Source: Sarcophilus harrisii (taxonomy: Eukaryota; Chordata; Mammalia; Dasyuromorphia; Dasyuridae). Taken from it: a stretch of DNA of 64,000 nucleotides. Positions 12,961-22,219 of this stretch are shown one piece after another (the first letter of the stretch is position 1; each line of letters begins with the position of its first letter). The stretch is taken from assembly GCF_902635505.1 (NCBI RefSeq), contig NC_045428.1, positions 222,472,107-222,536,106 of the forward strand, in the 5' to 3' direction. The position numbers and the translations under genes were made by a program. Below the pieces are notes generated by a model. The model made no database searches, had not been told where the DNA came from, and saw only the letters and a program-made list of their open reading frames with translations.

Positions 12961-13712
12961 CTTTTTATTCATGTTTTAAAGCCTTTAGGGTAGGTCTCCT
13001 AGAGCAAGGGGTTACCAGCTTCCTCTGCAGAGTAGGGAAAGATGTAAACCGATTTCCGGCTCCGAGGTATGGGAGTGCTCTGGGTGAGAGTTTTCCCTTC
13101 CCCCAACAAGAAGTGGATTCAGCACTGGCAGAGCTATCAAACTGCTTAGTAGGGCTGAGTGGATTATGATTGCCCTCGGCTAGAGACTAAGTGGTGAAAG
13201 TGTCACCGCCCCAGGCCAGAGCCTCTTGTGGGACTGTGAGTATTAGCAGCTGAATGCAGACCGCCACAAACTCTGCCCAGCGTCTCTGCCTGATGCAAAT
13301 CGGCCCTGGAAAAGCTCTATGGCCCCAAACCGAGCTCCCCACTGTGCAGATTGGAGGCTAACCCGGGCTGCATCCTCCTGCTGTGCAGGATCACAACTGC
13401 CCCAAGGAAAAGCCCGTACTGCGGGTTGGGGCTGGCCTTCATGCTGAGATCTGTGCCTTCACCCTCGGTTTTAGACTCTCCTCAGAACCTAATTTCTCTC
13501 CCAGTCTGCGCTGATCTACCCCCTGGCCCTAGAACCAACCGTTTTTGGCGAGACTGCAGATTTTCTTCGGCCGGTGAGTTGTTCTACTTCTTATCTTTAC
13601 GAATTGTAGCAGTCAAGACTATTTTTGAGGCTCGATATAATATTGATAAAGAGGGTAAGAGAAGAGCTTAGAAAGTCGCGTGTGTCTTCTCCGCCATCTT
13701 GGCTCGGCCCCC
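12961..13712 (-). promoter_or_regulatory. L1 5'UTR / internal promoter
   Basis: GC-rich and relatively CpG-rich compared with the surrounding intron. L1 5'UTRs hold the internal pol II promoter. A CCGCCATCTT motif at 13691-13700 (AAGATGGCGG on the element strand) is a good YY1 site. Open frames seen here on either strand are not genes. Confidence 0.85.
13691..13700 (-). promoter_or_regulatory. YY1-like site at +13 to +22 of the L1
   Basis: AAGATGGCGG on the minus strand starts 13 bases from the L1 5' end. In human L1 a YY1 site at about +13 to +21 helps set the transcription start. The position and motif agree. Confidence 0.8.
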
Positions 13713-13728
13713 GCTTCTGTTTATTATC
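13713..13728. repeat. Target-site duplication, right copy
   Basis: GCTTCTGTTTATTATC, identical to 7148-7163. Confidence 0.97.
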
Positions 13729-13839
13729 AATCAGTGATCATGAGACTTAGAGAAAATCAAATGTAACTATGACTCTCAAAAAGCTAGAGAAAAGATGGAT
13801 TCATGGGTGTCTAACATGACCTCATCATTGTCATGTTAT

Positions 13840-14050
13840 TAAGAACATCTATAATGATTTATGGAGATTATTTCATTTGATTCTCACAACCCATTGAGAT
13901 AGGTGATATTTCTATCTCTAATTTATAGAAGAAATAAATTTGCTTGCTCTCAGTTAAATACCTAAAGAGTTTTAGGCAATATTTGAACTAATGTATTCCA
14001 AACTCTAAGTCCAGCATTCTATCCACTATACTACTTAACTGCCTCAAAGT
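13840..14050 (-). repeat. MIR/THER1 SINE
   Basis: Reverse-complement MIR features: 'atttatagaagaaat', 'gctctcagttaaatacctaa', and 'tccagcattctatccactat' near the end. Confidence 0.7.
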
Positions 14051-14589
14051 CATTCTTGAAAGTGATCAAGTCCATGAAAAATTATAACTGTTCTCTCTTG
14101 AGAATTGATTCACTAGCTAGAAAGTTGTATTTGTACTTTTGTTTATGAGCATTAGTGTCAAAGAAAATAGGGTATTTAGAAAGCCCTCATTAATCTTGAC
14201 TATTTTCCATCATTTTCTCCAGAAAGAAGTGACAGGCCATTGACAAGTGCATATGGAGTAGTAGTAGCAACCAGAATGTTGAAACTTTCTCTAAGACAAG
14301 AAATTTACAAAAAATTTATAGAATAACTATGTGCTCCATCTCCACTAAGATAATATTCTGATGAATATGTACTAAATTTGACCATGATTTCTTATAATCT
14401 ATTAATTGTATCTAGGTTCAATAGCATAATTGGCTTAATGTTCACAGATCAGTCAAGCTACATTCCAAGAGTTCCTCATCATGTTATGAAATCCCTCTCA
14501 GCAATTGATAAAAACCCATCCATTAAAGCCTAAAATGGTTACTTCAATTGGAAAATGAAGAATCTTCCTGATAAATATGCCAATTTTTA

Positions 14590-16320
14590 AATCACAGAAA
14601 TAACTTTAGAGGCCATTTACTCTGACACATACCTGAACAAGTATGTCCTGTCAAAACATCTGAGAAGTGATCATTCAATAGTTGTGAAAAGAGTTTCAAT
14701 GAGAGAGGAAGCTTATTCCTAAGATAGGCCGTTTTCTTCTAAATAGCTCAGATATTTGGGGAGTTTTTTCATACTTTGAATTAAAATTCAATTCTTTGAA
14801 ATAAATAAAAATAAGATAGTAAATGATAAGCATTGTGGTTTTGGGAATAGGAATAGAAAAAATAAGATCCTCTCAAGAAACTATCTGTAGCAGACAAAGC
14901 ATAAAAAGAAAGTTTGGGTTCCAGATGGATAGAAACTTCTACAAAACCCAGGGATGCAACAACAGAACAACAAGTCATAGGGATCATTAGATAGGTCAAA
15001 TGGTAGTTGCTGGGATGCCTTGAGAGTGTAAAGAAGTGCCCTCTTTCAATAGAAGGAATAGAGCTGGTGATTCTCATCTCATCCCAAATATATGAGCATT
15101 CAAGTTGTCTTTGTGGATTCTCGGCAACTCAGGGCCAGGGAATAAGGTGAAAGGGGAAAAAAAAATCAAGAATCTCAGAGAGTAGAAGATATTTTCATAC
15201 ACCCAGTCAGATCAGAAGCCCAGAAATGGAAGAGGGGGTGAGAAGTAAGACAATGGAAGGGAAGGGCATGCTTGATGCTGGCGGATTTTCCCTCTACTTA
15301 GCCATGCTAGGTCAAGTAGAAACAGCCCTATAAATTCTTGAATATGGTTCTCTTGTTCTCCAAGTCATTTCTTTTCAAAGTTAAATATTTCCAGTGCTTT
15401 TAAACATATTTTCAGATGGTTACATGTTGAGACTCTTCCCTATCCAGAGACCTTTCACTGTATGCTCTACAAACAATCAATTCCATTCTAGAATATGTTT
15501 TCCAGAATTAAAAAAAGAGCACTCCATGCATGGCCTGACAAAGATATAGTAGAACTATATTACCTGCTTGATACTACTGCTCTGAAGACAGAACATGATG
15601 AAGTTAGCATTTTTTTTTACTGCAACAACAGTGTTGACAAAAAAAAAATGAGTTTTCAGTCAACTAAAATCCCCAAATTCTGTTTAGATGAAGAACAATC
15701 TACCCATGCTAAGTTAATAAATGGAGAAAAAATATACATATAAACTAAAGGGTACAATGGATAATACAGTGTTTTGTGTTGTTGTTTTTATTTTTTTCAG
15801 TCATAAATATTAAAATTTTGTCTCAGATATTTGCTAGCTATGTGATCCTGGACAAATTACTCAAGTTCTCAATAACATCATTTGCAAAAATGAAGGTCTT
15901 GGGATGAACTTCAAGGTTCCTTCAATCTCAAAATCAATGATTCTTTCTTTGATCATGTCTCTCTTATACTCATGAAGTTAATTTTTTTTAACTCAAATAT
16001 AAGACTTTACATTTTTCTTACTAAATTATATCATTATTAAGCCTAACATTCTAGTCTCTTAATTTTTTTTTTGCATTTTCATTGGGCTATTCAAAGTTTT
16101 AGCTATCCTTGTGGGCTATTCATCTCCTGTGAAGGTAAGAAATAAGTCATCTATTCCTTTATTCATATCACTGATAAAAATGTGAACTAGTGTAGGGTTC
16201 AGCAGGAATCCTGGATCACTCCATTGGAGATGTACTTGCAGGTTGCATCAACCCTATTAAGAATCTATTCACCATTCAGATTGTGCTAAGTCTATCTACC
16301 TGATTATACTTAAAAAAAAA
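14590..16320 (+). repeat. CR1/L3 LINE fossil, interrupted
   Basis: Very old CR1-clade (L3) 3' sequence in several pieces. 14600-14800 resembles the 'cacctgaacaagaattt ... gaagctcattcct' part. 15360-15690 resembles the part with 'cagaattgaacacaatactcc' and 'gcctgaccaaagcagagtag'. 15960-16310 resembles the part with 'ttgataaaaatgtgaa' and 'gaatcctggatcactccatt'. The gap 14810-15350 holds sequence I do not recognise, and a MIR sits at about 15770-15960. The apparent 82-residue ORF at 15495-15743 is part of this non-coding fossil. Confidence 0.7.
15770..15960 (+). repeat. MIR SINE inside the CR1/L3 fossil
   Basis: GCTATGTGATCCTGGACAAA and 'tactcaagttctcaataac' followed by 'ggttccttcaatctcaaaatc' match the MIR core and 3' part. 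Confidence 0.65.
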
Positions 16321-16477
16321 AAAGTAGCCTGGAAGGTGTGCCAGGGCTTGTGGTAACATTGGTGAGAGTGTATTATCTTTGGTCCCTTCCTTCATTTCAG
16401 GAAAAGTAAAAAGCCCTTCTGAAAACATTACCTGACAATGCCTCCAGATAAGACTAGGAGTACGAGGTCATCTAGAA

Positions 16478-17326
16478 CAGGGGTTCTTAAATTTTTTCCA
16501 CTTATGACCCCTTTTTGTCCAAGAAACTTTTATATAAACACATATAAGTTTGCAAAATAGAGACATGAATCAAACGTTTACTGATAGATCATAATTTTAT
16601 GACCCCCATATTTAGTTACAAAATCATATGTGGTATGCAAAAATGTTTGTGGCAGCCCTCTTTGTAGTGACCAGAAACTGATAACTGAGTGGATGCCCAT
16701 CAAATGGAAAATGCTAAAAAAACTGTGGTATATGAATGTTATTGTTCTGTAAGAAATGACCAGAAGGATGATTTCAGAGGCCCTGGAGAGACTTACATAA
16801 ACTGATGCTAAGTGAAATGAGCAGAACCAGGAGAAAATTATGCATGGCCACAACAAGACTATATCATGATCAATTCTGATGGACATGGTTCTCTTCAACA
16901 ATGAGATGATTCAAACCATTTTCAGTTGTTCAGTGATGAAGAGAGTTATATACACCCAGAGAGAGGTCTGTGGGAACTGAGTGTGGACCACAACATAGAA
17001 TTTTCATGCTTTCTGTTGATGTTTGCTTGCATTTTGTTTTTCTTCTCAGGCTTATTTCTTTCTAGATCTGATTTTTCTCATACAGCAAAATAACTATAAA
17101 TATGTATACATATATTAGATTTAACATATATTTTAACATATTTAACATGTACTGGATTACCTGCCATCTAGGGAAAGGGGTGGGGGAAAGGAGGGAAAAA
17201 ATTTGAAATATAAAGTTTTGCAAGGGTCAGTGTTGAAAAATTACCTATGCATATGTTTTGTAAATAAAAAGCTTTAATAAAAAAAATCATATGTGGGGTC
17301 TTAAACCACAATTTAAGAAGCATATT
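16478..17326. mobile_element. hAT-like MITE, split by an L1
   Basis: Starts CAGGGGTTCTTAAATTTTTT and ends with the inverted GGGGTCTTAAACC...TTTAAGAAGC. Internal TATGACCCC repeats are typical of this non-autonomous hAT group. Flanking ATCTAGAA / CTCCAGAA agree at 6 of 8 bases, fitting the 8-bp duplication of hAT elements. The two halves are 16478-16633 and 17283-17326. Confidence 0.7.
16634..17282 (+). mobile_element. L1 3' fragment nested in the MITE
   Basis: 5'-truncated L1 carrying the end of ORF2 (GCAGCCCTCTTTGTAGTGAC), the 3'UTR and a short tail. The target-site duplication AAAATCATATGTGG is at 16620-16633 and 17283-17296 and reads straight from the MITE into the MITE. The L1 is therefore younger than the MITE. 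Confidence 0.92.
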
Positions 17327-17340
17327 CTCCAGAAGAGGAG

Positions 17341-17690
17341 CATAAAATACATTTTTAAATCCTTTTTTAAAATATACATAAAATTTATCTAAATAATTTC
17401 AGTTGTTAAGGAAGAAGACAAAAGCAAATATTTAAGGCACTTCTTTTTGTGGTGTCAAAGAAATGGAAACTGAGAAGGTGTCCATTATATGGAGAATGAG
17501 AATATAAATATAACTTTTTTTATAGTTTCTTACCTACTTTGATTCCTTTTGTAGTCTATATAGAATCCCAATAGCTGTTTATTGTTTCTTTATTTCCTTC
17601 ATATCATAGGAAAGAAAAATTGTAAAATTGTAGAAAATACAAATGACAACAATAAGATGGCCTGCATCATTTCATTGTTAATGAGAGCCT
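17341..17690. other. Intron, nothing recognised
   Basis: AT-rich sequence without a recognisable repeat or coding signal. Confidence 0.5.
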
Positions 17691-17990
17691 CCCTCCCTTC
17701 CTTTCTTCCTTCCTTTGTATCTCATTGCCTTCTTCCCTGACTCCTTCCTTCCTTCCCTCTCTCTTGCCCTCTATCCTGCTTTCCTTCTATCTCTCCTTCC
17801 TCCTTTTCCTCCTCCCTTCCTTCCTTTCTCCTATTTCCTTCCTTCCCTCCATCTTTACCTCTCTTCCTTCTTTCTTTCTCCTTCTTTCCCTACCTTTCCC
17901 CTTTCTTGCCTCTTTCTTTCCTTTTATCCTTCTTTCCTTCCTTCCCTCCCTCATTTCTTCTTTCTTCTCTCTCTCCTTCCTTCCTTTCTT
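17690..17990. repeat. Polypyrimidine (CCTT)n-like tract
   Basis: About 300 bp of almost pure C/T in degenerate CCTT, CTTT and CCTC units. In the GABRG3 transcript it is a polypurine run. The Leu/Ser/Pro-rich ORFs on it are low-complexity artefacts. Confidence 0.95.
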
Positions 17991-18878
17991 ATTATTTCTA
18001 ACACAACACAACAAATTTTTTTATTACAAATTATTAATTCTGGTGAACTGTCCATTTAGAATGTTCACAAATAAAATTTGTTATATACTGAAAAAGAAAT
18101 TGCTCATATTATTACATTAATTTAAAATGATGACTGAATAATCATTCATGATTTTATGAGACCAATAATGAAATATCCTTTCCATCCCCTAACAGAGAGA
18201 TTATGAACTCAGGGTACAAAATTAAATATATCTTTGGGCCAGTACAATGCAGGAAATTTTGTTTGTCTGCATATTTATTACATGAAATTTGTTTTTCTTT
18301 CCTTTTTTCCAATGGGGTAGCATGGGAGGGAAGACAAATGCTCATTGTTTGAAAAAATAAAATTTAGCTTAAAATGCAGCTTTTTGAATTATTAGCCCTT
18401 TATAATTTAAATGGATATTGTAGATCTTTGGTATCAGTCATCTTGCCTCTGAAATTTATTTAAGTAATTTTTGTTTTTGTGAAGTCCTGTAAATTTCTCT
18501 TTGCTTCTTGTTCATTAAACTATTAATTAATTTTTGTTCAGAATGCATTATATTTATTAACAAAGGCTAAACTATTTAGTGTTGTCTTGGAGAACATCAT
18601 TATCTCAGTTTTCTCCAATATTTCCTCATTGCCATCTTTGAATGTTTGGCTTTTGACACAAAATAAAGCAATACTGTATAAAGAAACTATTAAAATATAT
18701 GGAATTTTCTTAATAAGCACTTTAAAAGTTAACAAAATTCTGAACTTTTCAAAATGGAAGCATTATTAGAGGGTTTTTAGACCTAACTTCATTTATCAGA
18801 TGAAGAATGTAGGAGGTTACATAACTTGATGAATGTCATAGAGTAGTTGGGGGTAGGACCAAACCCCAATTAAAGCGG
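17991..18878. other. Intron, nothing firm recognised
   Basis: AT-rich. Around 18775-18870 there is a weak MIR-like stretch ('cagatgaagaatgtaggagg'). No gene signal. Confidence 0.45.
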
Positions 18879-18879
18879 A

Positions 18880-19093
18880 GTTCTTAACAAGTGATCCATG
18901 AAAAATGTATGGATCAATTTTAAGAAATTTATGAACTGAAATGTAAAATAAAATCTTTATCTTATAATGACCTTTAATTATAATTTACTATTTCTTTCTA
19001 TTATTAATTTAGGCAACAAAAAATATTCTGAGAAAACTTTCATAGGTTATCAGACTGCCAAAGTGTTTCATGAATTATAAAAGGTTAAGAACA
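18880..19093. mobile_element. hAT-like MITE with short inverted ends
   Basis: Begins GTTCTTAAC (18880) and ends with the exact inverted GTTAAGAAC (to 19093). It carries 'gatccatgaa' near the left end and 'tttcatgaatta' near the right, the usual layout of small non-autonomous hAT elements. No coding capacity. Confidence 0.65.
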
Positions 19094-19099
19094 CCCACG

Positions 19100-19405
19100 C
19101 TAAGAACCAGGAATACATTGCACACAGTAACAGCAAGATTGTGGGATGATAAACTATGAAAGACTTGGTGCTTCTCAATGGTTCAGTGATCCAAGGCAAT
19201 TCCAATAAACTTTGGATAGAAAATACCATCTGCATTCAGAAAGAGAACTAAGGAGATTGAAGGTAAATCAATGTTATGTTTATTTTTTTCTATTTTTTTC
19301 CTCTTGTGGCGTCTCCTTTTTGTTCTGATTGTTTCTCTCCCAACATGATTCATAAAAAAGCATTAAAAAGTTAATAAACATGAATAATCAGCAAAAAAAT
19401 TAATA
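19100..19405 (+). repeat. Old L1 3' end
   Basis: GCAAGATTGTGGGATGATAA, 'aatggttcagtgatccaaggc', and 'catctgcattcagaaagagaac' match the marsupial L1 3' region. It ends in an A-rich tail. Confidence 0.75.
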
Positions 19406-20456
19406 AAAATTTTTAAAAAGGATACCTGCTCTAGACTTAGGTAGAGATCACTGTGAGTTGAGGTAGTCAGAGAAACCTTCAGATTAGGACTTCAGAAGGA
19501 TAATGAAAGTCATAAATGTTATTAGGATTGTGATTTATTGAGAACTGGAAGCATGACTGCCTGTGGAGGGGAATGACCTAAAGAAATTCTCCAAGTAGGG
19601 AGTGAGAAAAAGGCTAGAGAGATATAATAATGTCCCTTTATCTTCTGCCAACATTCAGCTTTTGCTGACTCTTAATTGTCCATAACCGCTAGAACTTTAC
19701 TTCTCCAGCATCTAACCCACCCCTCTCTCTGTTCCCTCTCTGACCTTGGTGTATTTCTAGGGCACAGTGCCTGCTTATAAGTTCTGATTGATGCCAAATG
19801 TTGAAAATAGGCTCTATACTGATAGAATTTGGCAGCAAATTTATGCAGAAACAATGAAGGCAAGATTCATTAACTGGAATGTACAGTTTAAACCAAATTA
19901 ATTATCTTAGAAGAATATAAAAATGCTGTTCAAACTTTGATATGCAGCCAATGTTCACCAGAAACTCAGACTTTCTTGACACTACTATAATCATACAGAT
20001 ACAGATGGAATTTCCTTCAAAATTTTTTTAGCTCCAATAATAGCAGCATGAAAATCAAGGATAAAGCTCACTATATTTTTTCTACTTTAACCACAACTGT
20101 TTTGTCTTTTTGAGAAAAAAAAATCATACCAAAACTTCCTCAGGGCCTCTTCCCTTGGATAACTTAAAAACTTTACTTTGCTCTGTTTCTTTTACTGATC
20201 TCCCACATAGATGTTTTCTCAATCTTACCTTTTGGATATGCTCATCATTTATATTGCTCTGCATTGAAGTTACAAATGATTAATTTGCATTCTGCTATCC
20301 ACTCTCCACTTAGCTTCCATACTGACTTTCACTCCCTTCCCTTACTCAATATATTCCGTGATTACTTATTACATCTAGGATCAAATACAAAACACCTTTC
20401 TATTCCTCCATTGCTTGCAATTCTATCCTGAGATTTTCTTCCATTTACCCCTTACA
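19406..20456. other. Intron, nothing recognised
   Basis: No repeat or coding signal I can support. Confidence 0.5.
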
Positions 20457-20458
20457 TA

Positions 20459-20543
<85 letters not shown>
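20457..20543. repeat. (TA)n(TG)n...(CA)n microsatellite, self-complementary
   Basis: A TA run, then about 13 TG units, a short CCCACC, then about 16 CA units. The TG and CA arms can pair with each other in one strand. Confidence 0.97.
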
Positions 20544-20548
<5 letters not shown>

Positions 20549-20716
20549 TCCATGTTGTCTCCATAGGAACAAATAATTTCCAAAGAGATGACAATACCAT
20601 TTTCAAAAATATAAAAAGGATTCTATTTTTGCCTTTTTTAGATCCCCAGGATCTCATACAATGCCTAAGACATAATTACTAGAATAATCACTGCTTGTTG
20701 CCTGACTCTTGTTTTT

Positions 20717-21180
20717 TTGTTGCTTCTTTCCTACTTTAAGAGAAACATACATTGAAATGTGATGTCATGACTGACAAGTAATTTGGATTTGATTGAGACA
20801 GGACTGTGCAAAGTCACCAACCTTACTCTCTTCTCTAGAACTACCTGGGTCCAGTGGCAAGATAGAGATCAGGATGACTGGAGATGACTCTGAATGCAGT
20901 GGGAGACCTTGGCCTTTTTAAGTTAAAGTCTTCCCTAGATTTCAGTTTGTCTGCGGCAATGCCCACTTGATGATTAAGGTTGAATAAGAAATGAAGCAAA
21001 AAAATGCCCTCTTTCTCCTAGTCAAAAAAAATGAACCTGGGATTGGAAGACCCTCATTGTTTCTGGCCAAAACAGAAATGATTGATATTTGCATTCACTC
21101 TGAGCCATCAGATTTCAAAAAATCATCAAGGTCATCTTGGGCTGGAACTTATTGTTGGCCATTTAGAGTCAGAATGATTT
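20717..21180 (+). repeat. MAR1-type marsupial SINE
   Basis: GTGATGTCATGACTGACAAG, 'gactgtgcaaagtcaccaacc', 'ggtccagtggcaagatagag', and 'gaccttggcctttttaa' match a marsupial SINE that also occurs at 60316 and, inverted, at 45485-45745. The 3' limit is uncertain. Confidence 0.75.
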
Positions 21181-21290
21181 AGGTTAAAGTTATGGTCCTT
21201 ACAAAGAGAAATCTAGCCTATAAACCTCAAAATATATTTTGTGCTTTGAGTAACAAAAAACATATATTTCTTTGGAAGAGTGCCCACAAG

Positions 21291-21751
21291 TGTAGTGTCC
21301 TGCTTTCTAGAGCCCCCAAGTTGGGGTGACAAAATGTACCATTGCTTTCCACAGCCCCAATGACAGGGTGATTAAAATATTCCATACTAGTACAAAAGTG
21401 ATGAGACAGGACTCCTGAGGATGATAGAAAAATGCAGTCCATTTATTTCAAAGACTTTCCCCTTCATTCCCTTATGTAACAAAAACACTGGGTCCATTAT
21501 ATACTGCACACATGGAACCACATAAACAACTTGCTATTGTACATAGTTTGCCAATTGGTATCACTCTTCTACCTGGTATCATTCTGCTTCAGTCATAATT
21601 CAGATTGTCACTGCCCCCTGATTTCTCAGGAAGGCCAAGAGCCCTTAAGGGAAATGGGGAGTGGAACCAGACATTGTTAGTTGGTTCCCTCTGGGCTGAA
21701 GGGACTTATACCTCATCCAGAGTTTCCCTACTGACTATGACCCTCTACATG
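21291..21751 (-). mobile_element. Solo LTR of an endogenous retrovirus (fossil)
   Basis: About 461 bp, beginning TG and ending CA on the minus strand, with an AATAAA polyadenylation signal and a TATATAATGG-like box on that strand. It is the same family as 26886-27320. No internal retroviral genes lie beside it, so it is a solo LTR. The class cannot be set by eye. It differs noticeably from the second copy, so it is old. Confidence 0.7.
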
Positions 21752-21833
21752 CAAATAAGAGTATGATTCTTTATGTGAACAGAGAGGTAGATAGAGAGAG
21801 GAAGGAGAGAGAGAAATGAAAAAAGGGAAGGAA

Positions 21834-21888
21834 GAAAGGAAGGAAGGAAGGAAGGAAGGAAGGAAGGAAGGAAGGCAGGCAGGCAGTT
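21834..21888. repeat. (GGAA)n microsatellite
   Basis: About ten GGAA units followed by GGCA units, 80 bp from the LTR edge. Confidence 0.95.
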
Positions 21889-22219
21889 ATATTTTTCAAA
21901 TGGAATGGGACAGCTAAGTCCCCAGTGGGGCAGTTACTACTGCTTACAGGTTATAGTTTGTATTTTGTTCTCAAGGAGGACGCTGATATTGGAAAGGTAA
22001 TGTTATGAATTGCAAGTGAATCATATTTTGTGACAGGAGAACTGCTACAAAACCCTTCCAGACTGCAGATATCTATGCTATAGGTTCATCAGCAGTTTAA
22101 CTCTTACATTCTTAACATGAAGCTCTTAAGCTTGGGATCATTCTTCCTTTAAAAGGATCACAGACACCTTAATTGCAGAAGGTCTCTATTAGAGTATATA
22201 TGCCACTAGTGATAAGAAT

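Larger units (their letters stand above)
7164..13712 (-). mobile_element. Full-length L1 LINE, 6549 bp, recent, coding-dead
   Basis: A complete L1 retrotransposon on the minus strand. The 5' end is at 13712 (GGGGGCCGAGCCAAGATGGC), followed by a GC-rich 5'UTR to about 12961, ORF1 (12960 to 11942), an inter-ORF spacer, ORF2 (11386 to 7583), a 3'UTR and a short A-rich tail at 7164. A perfect 16-bp target-site duplication flanks it, so the insertion is young. Its 3'UTR is nearly the same as the truncated copy at 26108-26383, so both belong to one recently active marsupial subfamily. Both ORFs are broken by several stops and frameshifts, so it cannot move by itself. It lies in the same orientation as GABRG3, inside intron 5. 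Confidence 0.97.

Noticed and set aside
13351-13671. 106-residue open frame with GC-rich codons
   Set aside because: It is antisense to the L1 5'UTR.
15495-15743. 82-residue open frame
   Set aside because: It lies in a CR1/L3 3' fossil whose matching consensus region is non-coding in this orientation.
17715-18120. Two overlapping Leu/Ser/Pro-rich frames and a Lys/Arg/Glu frame on the other strand
   Set aside because: All are translations of the polypyrimidine tract.
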